A DNA stretch of 64,000 nt from an uncultured Bacteroidales bacterium (GCA_902787575.1 CADAGX010000008.1:25189-89188); one strand, 5' to 3'; positions 14,175 through 24,730 are shown, counted from the stretch's first letter. The notes: a model not told the origin generated them from the sequence alone. Made by a program: numbers and translations.

Positions 14175-14768
14175 TCAGAGCATCTTCAGCGCCAGCTTGA
14201 TGACACGCTCCACGGGCGCATCGGGCTCGTCGGTGAGTATCTTTGTGACTACCTTGTGTGTGGGAGCAGGGCTGAAGCCCAGCATGGTGAGGGCGCTGAC
14301 GGCCTCTTTCTGCACCTCGGTATTGACGGTGGGCGCAGGCGAGCCGGAGGAGACGGGTGTGACGTCGAGCGAACCTATCTTGTCGTGCAGGTCTACGATG
14401 ATGCGCTGGGCGGCCTTGGGACCGATGCCCTTGACCTGACGGAGCATCTTGTCGTTGCCGTCGCTGATGATGCCGCACAGCTCGGCAGGCGTCATGGCCG
14501 AGAGTACCATGCGCGCCATGGCTGCTCCGACGCCGCTCACACTGGTAAGCAGCAGGAAGAGCTCGCGCTCTGTGCGAGTGCCGAAGCCCCAGAGCTGATA
14601 GGCGTCCTCGCGGATGCTCTCGGTAATCCACAGCTTGACGTCCTGCTTGCCCTGCAGGGCGGCGTAGGTGTTGAGCGAGATGTTGACTCCGTAACCCACT
14701 CCGTGACACTCCACTACGGCCAGAGCGGGCGTCAGCTCGGTGAGTGTTCCCTTGAGATATTCTATCAT
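14175..14768 (-). CDS. ruvA: Holliday junction branch migration protein RuvA
   Basis: 197 aa. The N-terminal OB domain ([20 protein letters not shown]) and two helix-hairpin-helix motifs ([14 protein letters not shown] and [16 protein letters not shown]) bind junction DNA, and the C-terminal domain III ([15 protein letters not shown]) contacts RuvB. RuvB is not in this window. The ATG at 14768 gives the family's normal N-terminus; upstream in-frame codons are rejected. In Bacteroidetes ruvA usually neighbours sprA; here an ABC exporter lies between them. Confidence 0.95.
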   Translation of the reverse strand: MIEYLKGTLTELTPALAVVECHGVGYGVNISLNTYAALQGKQDVKLWITESIREDAYQLWGFGTRTERELFLLLTSVSGVGAAMARMVLSAMTPAELCGIISDGNDKMLRQVKGIGPKAAQRIIVDLHDKIGSLDVTPVSSGSPAPTVNTEVQKEAVSALTMLGFSPAPTHKVVTKILTDEPDAPVERVIKLALKML

Positions 14769-14810
14769 AAGTCTTACGTTTTTTGGCTGATTTACGAACT
14801 TTTCTACGCG

Positions 14811-14818
14811 CAAAGTTA
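14811..14818 (-). promoter_or_regulatory. Promoter -7 box for ruvA-cysQ
   Basis: TAACTTTG on the minus strand in the 110-nt spacer between the ABC exporter stop and ruvA. Confidence 0.55.
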
Positions 14819-14878
14819 CGAAGTTTTCCGCACATTACGCACGGCAGCGGGCAGTTTCTTCCGAAAAACGGGCGAGAC

Positions 14879-16717
14879 TCACTGCATGGTGTGGGCTATC
14901 TTGTCGGCATTCATGCTGCGGGCACTGGCATCGAAAATCTGCTTGTAGAGCCCGCCCTGACGATACACTTCGTCGGGTGTGCCGCTCTGCACGACACGGC
15001 CCTCCTGCAGGACGTAGATGAGGTCGGCATCGATAATCTGGCCGATGTTGTGCGAGATGATGACCACGGTGCGGCCGGCCTTGATGGCGTCGATGCTGCT
15101 CTTTATCTGCTCGGTGGCAATGGCATCGAGGCTGGCCGTGGGTTCGTCGAGGAAGATGACGGGCGGATTCTTTACGAACATGCGGGCAATGGCCACTCGC
15201 TGCTGCTGGCCGCCACTGAGTTGCAGGGCCGGCGTGTCGAAGCCGTGCGGCAGGGCCATCACCTGGTCGTAGAGGCTGGCCTGACGGGCTGCGTGGAGGA
15301 TGTCCTCGTGCGTGGCAGTGGGATTGCCGTAGCGGATGTTCTCCTCGATGGAGCCGTCGAAGATGTGGTTCTTCTGCAGCACGAGGCCAACGTGCTCGCG
15401 CAGGCAGCGCGTGTCCCAGCGGTCGAGCTCCACGCCGTCGAGCGTGACGCTGCCCGAGTCGGGCCGATAGAACTTGTCGAGCAGGCTCACGATGGTGGTC
15501 TTGCCGGCTCCGCTCAGCCCCACGAGCGCCGTTATCTTGCCAGCCGGAATGCGTAGCGTGACGTCGTGAAGCGCCTGATTACCATTGGGATACGTGAAGT
15601 TGACACCCTGCATGCAGAACTCGCCCCGCACCTCGGCGGCACGATGCTCGCCGGTGGCCTCCACCTCGCCGTCGGCATGCAGGATGGAGAAGAAGCCCTC
15701 GGCGTAGATGAGCGCATCGTTGAGGTCGTCGTAGATGCGGTGGAGCTGCCGAATCGGGGCGCTGACATTGGCAAAGAGCATGACATGGTACATTATCTTG
15801 CCGATGCTCATGCCCGGGTAGTCGATGAGCACCAGATAGGCCGTAAGGATGATGATGAGCACGGTGCCTATCTGCTCGAGGAAGCTCTTCAGGCCGTTGA
15901 AGAAATAGCTCTGGCGGCGCGTGGCGAGCTGGCGGTCGGTCATCTGCGTCTGCACGTCGGCCTGACGGTCGGCCTCTATCGGCTCGCGGTTGAAGGACTT
16001 GATGACGGCGATGCTCTCGATGATGTTGAGTATCCCCTGACTGACGGCCTGATGGCTCTGGAAGATGCTGCGGCGGCCTCCCTTCATGCGGCGCGCCTGT
16101 ATGTTGGTGACCCAGAAGTAGATGGGCACGATGCAGAGTGCCACCAGTCCCACATACACATTGGCCGCAAACATCAGACAGAGGGCCAAGATGGCACTGG
16201 TGAAGAGCGGCAGAATCTCGATGAAGAAACCGTTCACCGTGTTGCTCAGGCTCATGATGCCGCGGTCGATGCGCGACTGCAGGCGGCCGGTCTCGTTGCC
16301 CTCGGCCGAGAAGAAATCCATGCGGAAGGACAGAATGCGCTCCACCACACGCAGCGAGAGGTCGCGGCTCACGAGGATGCGCATACGCTCGCCGAAATAG
16401 CGCTGGAAGAACGTGACGAGCAAGGACACCACTTCCTTGCCAAGCAGGATGGAACTTATAATCAGCAGGATGCGAGTGGCACGGCTCCACGCGAAGGTGG
16501 GCTCGTGGAGGAGCGCATTGATGGCGTCCACGGCGCGGTCGAGCACGACTGCGTTCACCTGCGCCATGAGCGAGCCCACGAGCGTAAGCGACAGCGTGAC
16601 GGCGATGAGCCACCGATAGGGCAGCACAAAGGGGAGGATGTTGCGCAACAGGCGCAGGAGCGTCATCTTCTCGGTGGGAGCAGAGGCGACGGGTGTGGAA
16701 TCTTGCGTGGCGGACAT
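14879..16717 (-). CDS. ABC exporter, fused permease and ATPase
   Basis: 612-aa half-transporter of the ABCB/MsbA type. The N-terminal ~330 residues contain hydrophobic segments of an ABC transmembrane domain (for example LLIISSILLGKEVVSLLV and IGTVLIIILTAYLVLI). The C-terminal ATPase has Walker A GLSGAGKTT near 400, signature LSGGQQQRVAIARMF near 503 and Walker B VIFLDEPTASLD near 525. The substrate (lipid, peptide or drug) cannot be told from sequence. It starts 22 nt after the sprA stop, suggesting co-transcription with sprA. Confidence 0.9.
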   Translation of the reverse strand: MSATQDSTPVASAPTEKMTLLRLLRNILPFVLPYRWLIAVTLSLTLVGSLMAQVNAVVLDRAVDAINALLHEPTFAWSRATRILLIISSILLGKEVVSLLVTFFQRYFGERMRILVSRDLSLRVVERILSFRMDFFSAEGNETGRLQSRIDRGIMSLSNTVNGFFIEILPLFTSAILALCLMFAANVYVGLVALCIVPIYFWVTNIQARRMKGGRRSIFQSHQAVSQGILNIIESIAVIKSFNREPIEADRQADVQTQMTDRQLATRRQSYFFNGLKSFLEQIGTVLIIILTAYLVLIDYPGMSIGKIMYHVMLFANVSAPIRQLHRIYDDLNDALIYAEGFFSILHADGEVEATGEHRAAEVRGEFCMQGVNFTYPNGNQALHDVTLRIPAGKITALVGLSGAGKTTIVSLLDKFYRPDSGSVTLDGVELDRWDTRCLREHVGLVLQKNHIFDGSIEENIRYGNPTATHEDILHAARQASLYDQVMALPHGFDTPALQLSGGQQQRVAIARMFVKNPPVIFLDEPTASLDAIATEQIKSSIDAIKAGRTVVIISHNIGQIIDADLIYVLQEGRVVQSGTPDEVYRQGGLYKQIFDASARSMNADKIAHTMQ

Positions 16718-16739
16718 AGGCTGTGGCCTTAGGAATGGT

Positions 16740-19700
16740 TTATCTCGTCAGCGAGAACTTCATGCTCAGACCGAAGTCCTGCGTGATGGTCGGGTAGCTG
16801 GTGCTGGAGAGGAGCGGCTGCGAGCGCTGGCGGTCGTAGTAGAGGCTGAGCGTAACCATGCGGCTCATGGTGTAGTCGATTTGGGCGCTCGTCTTGATGG
16901 CCATATTGCCGCTGGTGGCTTCGCACAGGCTGGTCTGCAGGTCGCGCTTGATGGCATCCTGATTGCGCAGGCTGAAGTCGAAGCGCAGGTTCAGGTCGTG
17001 TGCAAAGTTGCTGCGGCCGCTGTTCTTCTGCTGGTTGGCGTCGGTCGCGCGCTGGCGGTCGTCGGTCGTCTTCTTGGCCTTACTCTTGCTGTTCTTGGCC
17101 ATGCGCGAGCTGGCTCTCGACATGCCGAAGAGGCTGCCCAGGCGGAAGTCGTTGATTTTGTATCCCAGACCCAGCACGATGTCCTTGCTGCCCGTCTCGT
17201 TGAGCTGGGCGCTGGTCATGCTGAGGTTGAGCACGCGTGTGGTCTTGTACTCCATCTTCAGCGTCATGTTGTTGTTGAACGTCATATTCAGGCCGAGCAG
17301 CGGCGAGAAACTCTCGTTGATGGAGACGGTGCCGACGTCGTACATCGAGGTTGGCACGTAGTTGCCCGTGGTGGTATTGAGCGCATAACCCATGCTGCCG
17401 CCGCTGCCCATTGCCTCCACCCACGAGCTGAACGAATTGTAAGCTCCGACGGCATAGACGCTCTTGTAGGCGTGCGTCAGCGTCACGCTCTTGAAGTGGT
17501 CGCGCACCCACGGCAGGTTGCTCAGCCCCTTGTACGTCATGCTCCAGTTGGGCAGCATCTTGGTGATGGCCGGGAAGATGTCGAGCGAGCGCGTGCTGGC
17601 GTTGCCGCCCGTGTATGCTGCCAGGAAGGCCGGCACCATCACGTCGGCGCTGTAGCGGTCTACGGTTCCGTTCTCGGGGTTGAACGCTCCGCTCATGCCG
17701 GTGCCCTCGGGATAGCGAGTGCCCATGTAACGGCGCTCCACACGCTGCTGGAAGATGCCCAGATAATCTTGGAAGCGTGTGAAAGTGGAACTGTGGTAGC
17801 CGTTGTTCACATTGCCACGCTTGGCAAAGGTGCTCTTGAGGCTTATGGTGGTGATGTTGAACGAGCCGCTCTGCGTGGTGGGATTTCCCAGATACATGTA
17901 CTGAATGCTCTTGTTGCGGTTGTCCGTCCGGCTCATGTTGATGTCTATCTTCAGGTCGGTAAACGGCTCCACCGACACCTTCACCTGCAGGTCTTTCGTG
18001 GTGGCAGAGGCTGCCGGAGTGGCCACGCTGTCGGCACAGAGCAGCCAGTTGCGTCCCTTGGCCGTCTCGATGTAAGAATCGTCCGTCAGACCGAAACCGA
18101 AGCCGACGCCCGGACTCAGCAGACCTGCCTGACGGCTCTGGCCAAGCATGTCGCCCACATCGGGCAGGAAGCCGGGCAGCGAGAGATTGTAGGTGGTACG
18201 GTAGCTGACAGACACGTTGCGCACCATCATCAGGAAGCGGGCCGCGGACTGCAGCAGGGTGTAGCCCTTCATCTCCTCGCGCTTGGGCAGTGCCACCACG
18301 TTGAGTCGCACCTTGGTGGTGTCCTCAGGCGCGCGCGTAATCCTTATACTATTCTCGTCCACCTTCTTGAACTTGATTTTGTACGGGTGGCCGGTGCTGT
18401 CGAGGGCTGTGACGCGGATGCGGTTGCTCTTCTGGTCGTGCTTTATCACGAGCACCGAGTCGGGATAGAGTGTTATCTCCTCGGCGAAGCCCTTGTTCTT
18501 CTTCTCGTTCACCTTTTGCTGGCTACGGCCCTGCACGTTCGACTGGCGCGACTGCACCTGAGCCTTCCGGCGAGCAATGATGGAGTCGGGCGACTCGCCG
18601 GTCTTTGCTGCTTCCTCCTCGGCCTTCTGACGCTCGGATTTCTCAAATTCGCGCTGCCGCTTCTTGGCATCGTCCTCGCGCTGCTTCTCTACTTTCTTCT
18701 TGTTGGCAGCGTTCTTGGCACTCGAAGCCGAGAATCGCTTGTTCGTCTCCTGCAGGAACTTGCTGTGATTGTAGAGTTTCTCCAAGTCGATGCGGCCGTT
18801 CAGGTTGATGTTTCGCTGGCTGTTGATGGTATTACCCAGCGTGCCGCCACCCTCGAGCCTTGCACCGCGCCGCCAGTTGTAAGTGCCGTTGTAGGAGCCG
18901 TCGGCGCTGAGCCAGTCGAGCACCGGAATCTTGTCGAGCGGCACCTTGTAGCTGGCCTGCACGTTCTGATTGTAGTCGAGCGGACGGCCAAAGCTGCGAA
19001 GGCTCATCTTCACCGAGTCTTTCCACGCTTCGTAGAGGTCGGGATAGAGGTCTTTGTTCACCTGCATGTAAGGCTCCACCACTTCGGCTCGCGTGCCGCT
19101 CTGGAACGTGAAGTGCAACGCCTTGAAAATGTCCCATCGCAACTGGAAATTGCGGTTCCAAAGGAAATTCTGGCTGAAGCTCACAGGCAGTGCCGTGGGC
19201 GTCTCGATGTTGTCGAGGTCGCGCTCCTGGAGTTCGTAGTAAGTGCGGTTCAGTTCGGTGCTGAACGTGATGCTCTGCGGTGCGTACGAGAGGTTCTGTG
19301 CCTTCAGCAGGTCGAGCCACTTGCTCTTGGACTTCATCTTCTTGAATGGCTCCCATGCCTTCCAGTTCGGGCTCCACGCATAGTTCATGCCGCCACGCCA
19401 GTTCTTCTCGTGTTCGTAGACCGTTGTCTCGCCTTCCGAGCTGTTGCTGCTGTGGCTGTAATTGAACGTAAAGTTGCCCGGGTCGTATGGCATGGGGTGC
19501 TTCAGGCTAACGACGTTCACCTTGATGCCGCTGAAGGAGAGATTCTTGCTCACCTCGGTATGCGTGGTAAGCGATTTCAGCGAGTCTTTCTCATGCTTCG
19601 TGCTGAGCGCGTCCAGTGCATCGCTGAGCTGCATGTCGCTGTCGAACGGATTGTACTTCGGCTTCACCGTTTCCTTGCTGTAGCTGTAGTAGAGCGGAAC

Positions 19701-22700
19701 GTTCACCTTTGCTTTCTCGGGCAGCAGGCGTCCGAGCTCCACGTTCGTAGTGATTGCGTAGTTGAGGTTGTTCTCGTCGCGCCGAGCCATCACGCTCTGC
19801 TCGATGCCGCCAAAGCCGGCTGTCTCGAGATGTCCCACCACGTTTACCGAACCGATGTCCGAGAGCTGCAGGTTCATGTTGCCCTGTGCAGCCCAGCCGC
19901 CCTCGTTGGTAAACTCCTGCAGGCGCAGTTCGTTCACCCACACTTCCACACTCTTCACCGTACGACCGTTGTTGCGCACACCCACCATGATGGTCTTCAC
20001 CTCGCCCAGCGACGGATTTCCCATAATGGAGATGCGGTTGCTCGGGTGCTTGTCGTCGTAGTCCGAGAAGAGCTTGTTCATGCTCGTCAGGCCGAGGCTG
20101 CTCTGCGTGTTGCGTGCCTTCTTCAGACTGGTGAGCAGGTCGAAGTCGAAGTCCATCATATTCTCTTGCGGCCAGACGGCGCGGCAACCCGACGGGCTGT
20201 ACGTGTCGTAAACGCCTTCCGGCGTGAGTTTCAGCGGCACTTCGTACTCGTAGAAATTGCTCTTGTAGTCCGAGCCCAAACGCAGGAACACGCTTGTCTC
20301 GCCGTCCTGCAGGTCGGTGATGTTCTCGGCCAACGCATTGGCGTGGATAAACATCTGTATGTGCTTGTACTTGCGCATGTCGTACGAGCAGTTCTTATAG
20401 ACGGCACGTGCATCGCCGGGGCTCAGATTCTTCACGGTCATGGCCAGTGCCTGTTCGTTGCTCTCCACAAGCTGCGTCTGCGACGGGTCCGTAACACGAC
20501 TGATGCCTGGAGGCAGCACGTAGTTGACGGGCTGCTTCTCGTTGTTCTCCTCTATGTTTACGGTGCTCACTTCCAGTGTGCCGCTCACCGAAGGCGCCTC
20601 GCCGGTGTATAGTGCCTGCTCGTAGGCTTGCCAGTCGCTGTGCACGAGGTCGAGGGTAGCAAGGCGGAGAATCACTTCCTCTTGGAAGCCCGTCAGGAAC
20701 AGACGCATGAAGCGGATACTCGTGAAGTCGGAGATGCTACCTTGCTTCGAGTCGTAGGCATCCAGTGGCACGCGGAAGAGATACCAAGTGCACTCCTCCG
20801 TGTTGCCGTTGCGAAGCTTCACGCTGGCCACACGCTTGTCGGCAATGTGATTGCGGCCGACCACCATATCCTCGGGCCGTATGCTGATGTGATACTGGTA
20901 GTACTTTTCGTATTCGTTGAGCGTGTAGTCCTGATTGAGGTCCTCCACATCCGGCGTGCTCTTCCATGCCGTCTCGTAGTTCTCGGGATTCGTGTCGCTG
21001 TCTGCGCTGTTGCCCTGCGGCATGTTCACGCGCTTGTATCGGTCGAGGATGCTCTTGCGCGCTGCGTCGAAGTCCGTACCCCGGTAGTAATGGTAGTTGT
21101 CGTTTGCGGGGTCGGCCTGCAGGCTGTCGAACACCTGTGCGTTCACCTTTCCCTGCATTTGCTGCAGATACTGCGCATAGGTGTTGAACTGGCGCTCCTC
21201 GTCGTCGTTCAAGCCATTGAGGCCGACATCCTGTCGCGCGCGCGCGCCTTTTTCATTATTAAATGCGTACGTGACGCTGGTGGTGTTCGGCACTCGGCCC
21301 CACAGCCCGTCGGTCCAATATTGGCTGTTGCCGTCTACGGGCATTCCGCTCTCGAAGTATTTCTTTCCGTCCTTCAGGATATCCTCGCTCACCTCGCCCA
21401 GATTGATGTAGAAGTCGCCACCGTGATTGCCGGGTTTGTCTTTCTTGTAGATAAACGGGTCCATCATCCAGAACTCGATGTACGCGATGTTCTGTGCCTC
21501 GAAGTCCGTGTTGTCCATCTTGCGCATCATACCGCCCCAGCGAGTCTGCGGGTTGGCCAGTCGTCCGTCCTGCCCGACGTCGGTCGTCAGGTTGTAGGCA
21601 CCACGTTCGGTGGGATAATAAGCGATGTTCAGCACATTGAGGCTGCTGGCGCTGTTGTAGCTATTCTGCGCCTTGTGGGGATAAAGTTCGCGTTCGTAAA
21701 CCTCACGCACGTAGTGGTTCGAGAGCTGCTCCATGTCGCTCTTGATATGGCTGGGTGTGAGCGTGCTGCTGCGGCGCGTGAAGATGGGATCGACGTAGTA
21801 CCACGCGAGCAATGCGCGGTTCTGGCCGTAGCGTAGGTCGTTAGAGAGCGAGCTTTCGGGGAACATGGAGGGTGTACTCGACATGCTCCAGTACGTGGGC
21901 TGCGAGAGGCTCGTCTTCATGCTGCTGCTCTCGAAATCGTCGAGATACGAGGCGCTGCCCTGAATCTTCTTGTTCTGCCCTGCAATGAGCTGTGCCACCT
22001 CTCCGTTGAAGGTCAGCAAGCTGGGTCGCGTGGCCTGGATGAGCGGCAACTTGTCTATCATATCCGTGAGCCATTGGCTCTCGTGCTTCCAGCTGATGTG
22101 TCCGCCCCAGAGTGTATTCTTCAGCGGCTCGCTGCCCATGTTCACTTTCGTCGTCAGCGGCTGCTCGTTGAGGAACATCATGGTGCCGCCCACGGTAAGG
22201 TTCTTGTTGAGTTCGTAGTCGAGGTTCACGCCCATCATCGTCTTGCGCTGCATAGCGTACGTGTCGTTGCTCTCCACGCTGGCGCTGATGTTTGTGCCGG
22301 CGTCTATGAGGCTCTGATTGATGATGTTTACGCGTCCCATGCTGTAGTCCACCGTGTAGTCGGTGTTCTCGGTCAGCGTCATACCACCGGCAGTAACGAT
22401 GACGGAGCCGGGCGCCACGTTCGTCACTCCGAGGTCTATCTCGGCATTGTTCGTGCCCTTGTAGTGTCCGGTGATAAGGAACTTGTCGTGCTCGGCAATC
22501 TCCTCTGCCACCGTCTTGGTGCTGTCGTAGAGTTCGTCGAAACAATACTTGTCGGCCACAGCGTCATTGCCAATCCACTTACGCAGATGGCTGCCGAAAG
22601 GTTCTGCCACGGGGAAGATGATACGTCCCTTCTGTATCGTGAAGCCTTCCACGAAGTCGAACTGGCCGTTGGAGTTTGCATTGTTGTTTGCGTCGAGTCG

Positions 22701-24593
22701 GTCCAGATTCATGGCCTTCAGCAGCGTGGTATTCTTGAGCGATTCCTCGGGCAGGTAGGTCAGATATACGCCTGTGCTGTCGCTCAGGTATTTTATATCG
22801 AGTCGGAATTTCTCTTTCTGCACGGAGTTCGCTCCCAAGTTGTAGATGTTTTTCATCATTAGGCGCCACGTAGGCAGACTGGGACTACCCGTCGTTCCCT
22901 TCAGCAGCTTCACGAAGAGAGCCTGCGTGTTGCTGCTAAGGTCGCTGGCAAACTCGCCCACCTGATAAGTCTGCCCGCCGTAGGTATATTCGTAGGCGAC
23001 AGCCAGCACGTCGTCCGTCTGCAGCGTGCTGTTGAGGCTCACATATCCCAGTGCGCTGTTCAGCGTGTACTCGCTGCTCGTCAGTTTGCGGGCCGACTGC
23101 AGCTTCTCGTAGTCCACCGAGCCTTCCAGACCGGCCTCGCCATCCAGTATATTTGTGGCCTGACTGATGTCGCGTGCGCCGGCATACTGACTCACCATTG
23201 CGTCGTACTCGCTGTTGCTGCGGTTGCTCGGCACGGAGACGCCCGTCGGCGTCCAGTTGCTATTGGAGATAAAGGAGGTTTCGCCCAAGTCGGCCAAGGC
23301 AATGATGTTGCGGTTGCTCTCGCTGTTGCTTGTCTTGTTTGTTACCCAGATTTCCACGCGCTTCACGTTGATTCCGCTGGCGATAGTCGGCAACGTGCGC
23401 ATGCTCTTGTCGAATTGCTCGCGGAAGAAATGCGAGAGGAAGAAGTGGCGGTTGGCCTCGTAGTTCGTGCTGCTGAACTCAAAAGCGTTCGTCTGGCTGC
23501 CTCCCTTGCTGCTGGCAGTGGCCGTGGCACTCTTCTTTTGGCTCAGCACGGTCTGCAGTTTCAGTTTTCCGAACTGCACATCTGTGCGCAATCCGAAGAG
23601 GCTGCTTACGCCCGGCACCAGGCTAACGTTGCTGGGGAACGACACATTGCCGGCCTCGATGAGTTTCACGATTTCGTCCTCCTTGCCGTCGTACTTCAGC
23701 TTCAGGTTCTGCTGGTCGAAGTCGAACGTGGCCTCTGTGTTGTAATTCAGATTCAGGTCCACCTTGTCGCCCACTTTACCGTTCATCGACAGGTTGATTT
23801 TCTCGTCGAAGTCGAAGCCAAACGTTTTCCGACGGCTTGCAGCCAGAGCAGGGTTGTTCACTTTCTTCATGTTGGCGCCCATCTTCAGCTCGGCGCTACC
23901 CTGCGTTTTCAGCTGCACACCGCCGGGACCGAAGATTTTCTCAGCCGGTCCGAGGTCGAACTTCATGTCCGTGAAGTCAAACTTGCTCTTGCCCGAGTTC
24001 TCGAACGCCTCACGATTCTTCTGTCGGTAGTATCGCTGCATCGACTGCCGAAGGCTCCACTGGCTATACTCCTCGGGCGTCATCAGCAACGGAGCGTCGA
24101 GATAACCGGTGGCTGTGCCCAGCGTCATGCCAGCCTGTCCGGGAATGCCGGTTCCCACGCTGGCTGCGCTGCTCTGCTGGCTGCCCGATGTGGTGGACGA
24201 CTTGCGCTGGAAGTTGGGCGTTGCCGTCTGCGTGGTAGGTTTCGGTGCCTGACTGACCGTGCCGCCCTTGCCTGTAGTCTGACCGCCCTGTGCGCCCAGC
24301 GTAGTGCCCACGGTGTAGGTATTGTCCTTCTCGTCGTAGGTAACAGTTGTCTGCAAGTTGTCGGGGTCGCGAAGGTCGGCAGTGCGCTCCTTCAGGTCCT
24401 TCTTGTCCTGCACTCCGGTGCGACGCACGCTGTAGCGCGCGTGCTTCTGCCGCGTGGTATCTGCGGGAGCCTCCGCCACACCGCGACCGAAAGACACAGC
24501 ATTGCCCGTCGTCAGCATTTCTATGCAGAAGACAGACAGCAGGATGAGTATGATTCTACGCGCGCTCACGGAAATAATAACGCATACGCGCAT
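16740..24593 (-). CDS. sprA: SprA, outer-membrane translocon protein of the type IX secretion system
   Basis: About 2617 aa from the ATG at 24593, which is followed by a signal-like hydrophobic stretch (RRIILILLSVFCIEMLTTG); 62 upstream codons of the longer frame are probably not translated. SprA (Sov in Porphyromonas) forms the very large outer-membrane barrel through which T9SS cargo leaves the cell. Visible features are family size, a beta-strand-rich sequence, the N-terminal TPEEYSQWSLRQSMQRYYR block, and a basic/acidic coiled segment near residues 1975-2015 (NKKKVEKQREDDAKKRQ). It implies that the organism secretes proteins by T9SS. Palindromic GACGCGTGG-type repeats lie just upstream. 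Confidence 0.93.
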   Translation of the reverse strand: MRVCVIISVSARRIILILLSVFCIEMLTTGNAVSFGRGVAEAPADTTRQKHARYSVRRTGVQDKKDLKERTADLRDPDNLQTTVTYDEKDNTYTVGTTLGAQGGQTTGKGGTVSQAPKPTTQTATPNFQRKSSTTSGSQQSSAASVGTGIPGQAGMTLGTATGYLDAPLLMTPEEYSQWSLRQSMQRYYRQKNREAFENSGKSKFDFTDMKFDLGPAEKIFGPGGVQLKTQGSAELKMGANMKKVNNPALAASRRKTFGFDFDEKINLSMNGKVGDKVDLNLNYNTEATFDFDQQNLKLKYDGKEDEIVKLIEAGNVSFPSNVSLVPGVSSLFGLRTDVQFGKLKLQTVLSQKKSATATASSKGGSQTNAFEFSSTNYEANRHFFLSHFFREQFDKSMRTLPTIASGINVKRVEIWVTNKTSNSESNRNIIALADLGETSFISNSNWTPTGVSVPSNRSNSEYDAMVSQYAGARDISQATNILDGEAGLEGSVDYEKLQSARKLTSSEYTLNSALGYVSLNSTLQTDDVLAVAYEYTYGGQTYQVGEFASDLSSNTQALFVKLLKGTTGSPSLPTWRLMMKNIYNLGANSVQKEKFRLDIKYLSDSTGVYLTYLPEESLKNTTLLKAMNLDRLDANNNANSNGQFDFVEGFTIQKGRIIFPVAEPFGSHLRKWIGNDAVADKYCFDELYDSTKTVAEEIAEHDKFLITGHYKGTNNAEIDLGVTNVAPGSVIVTAGGMTLTENTDYTVDYSMGRVNIINQSLIDAGTNISASVESNDTYAMQRKTMMGVNLDYELNKNLTVGGTMMFLNEQPLTTKVNMGSEPLKNTLWGGHISWKHESQWLTDMIDKLPLIQATRPSLLTFNGEVAQLIAGQNKKIQGSASYLDDFESSSMKTSLSQPTYWSMSSTPSMFPESSLSNDLRYGQNRALLAWYYVDPIFTRRSSTLTPSHIKSDMEQLSNHYVREVYERELYPHKAQNSYNSASSLNVLNIAYYPTERGAYNLTTDVGQDGRLANPQTRWGGMMRKMDNTDFEAQNIAYIEFWMMDPFIYKKDKPGNHGGDFYINLGEVSEDILKDGKKYFESGMPVDGNSQYWTDGLWGRVPNTTSVTYAFNNEKGARARQDVGLNGLNDDEERQFNTYAQYLQQMQGKVNAQVFDSLQADPANDNYHYYRGTDFDAARKSILDRYKRVNMPQGNSADSDTNPENYETAWKSTPDVEDLNQDYTLNEYEKYYQYHISIRPEDMVVGRNHIADKRVASVKLRNGNTEECTWYLFRVPLDAYDSKQGSISDFTSIRFMRLFLTGFQEEVILRLATLDLVHSDWQAYEQALYTGEAPSVSGTLEVSTVNIEENNEKQPVNYVLPPGISRVTDPSQTQLVESNEQALAMTVKNLSPGDARAVYKNCSYDMRKYKHIQMFIHANALAENITDLQDGETSVFLRLGSDYKSNFYEYEVPLKLTPEGVYDTYSPSGCRAVWPQENMMDFDFDLLTSLKKARNTQSSLGLTSMNKLFSDYDDKHPSNRISIMGNPSLGEVKTIMVGVRNNGRTVKSVEVWVNELRLQEFTNEGGWAAQGNMNLQLSDIGSVNVVGHLETAGFGGIEQSVMARRDENNLNYAITTNVELGRLLPEKAKVNVPLYYSYSKETVKPKYNPFDSDMQLSDALDALSTKHEKDSLKSLTTHTEVSKNLSFSGIKVNVVSLKHPMPYDPGNFTFNYSHSSNSSEGETTVYEHEKNWRGGMNYAWSPNWKAWEPFKKMKSKSKWLDLLKAQNLSYAPQSITFSTELNRTYYELQERDLDNIETPTALPVSFSQNFLWNRNFQLRWDIFKALHFTFQSGTRAEVVEPYMQVNKDLYPDLYEAWKDSVKMSLRSFGRPLDYNQNVQASYKVPLDKIPVLDWLSADGSYNGTYNWRRGARLEGGGTLGNTINSQRNINLNGRIDLEKLYNHSKFLQETNKRFSASSAKNAANKKKVEKQREDDAKKRQREFEKSERQKAEEEAAKTGESPDSIIARRKAQVQSRQSNVQGRSQQKVNEKKNKGFAEEITLYPDSVLVIKHDQKSNRIRVTALDSTGHPYKIKFKKVDENSIRITRAPEDTTKVRLNVVALPKREEMKGYTLLQSAARFLMMVRNVSVSYRTTYNLSLPGFLPDVGDMLGQSRQAGLLSPGVGFGFGLTDDSYIETAKGRNWLLCADSVATPAASATTKDLQVKVSVEPFTDLKIDINMSRTDNRNKSIQYMYLGNPTTQSGSFNITTISLKSTFAKRGNVNNGYHSSTFTRFQDYLGIFQQRVERRYMGTRYPEGTGMSGAFNPENGTVDRYSADVMVPAFLAAYTGGNASTRSLDIFPAITKMLPNWSMTYKGLSNLPWVRDHFKSVTLTHAYKSVYAVGAYNSFSSWVEAMGSGGSMGYALNTTTGNYVPTSMYDVGTVSINESFSPLLGLNMTFNNNMTLKMEYKTTRVLNLSMTSAQLNETGSKDIVLGLGYKINDFRLGSLFGMSRASSRMAKNSKSKAKKTTDDRQRATDANQQKNSGRSNFAHDLNLRFDFSLRNQDAIKRDLQTSLCEATSGNMAIKTSAQIDYTMSRMVTLSLYYDRQRSQPLLSSTSYPTITQDFGLSMKFSLTR

Positions 24594-24606
24594 GGATTTA
24601 TTATTT

Positions 24607-24671
24607 CCACACGTCATTTTTTCGCACGCGACGTGTCGCAATTCAGCACGCGACGCGTGGCGCGTGAATAA
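24607..24671. repeat. ACGCGACGCGT-type palindromes upstream of sprA
   Basis: Contains CACGCGACGTGTCGCAATTC followed by GCACGCGACGCGTGG and GCGCGTG. Related palindromes occur at 32.2, 41.7 and 63.9 kb. Confidence 0.65.
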
Positions 24672-24730
24672 TTGCCACACGTATTTGCACAGCCAATGCA
24701 AAAATGCCAAAAAGAGTAGGCGGCACTCGG

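Noticed and set aside
13203-14948. 581-aa plus-strand frame over cysQ and ruvA
   Set aside because: Antisense to two well-supported genes.
16638-20612. 1324-aa open frame on the plus strand opposite sprA
   Set aside because: It is the antisense shadow of GC-rich sprA codons, has no family features and overlaps a convincing gene over its whole length.
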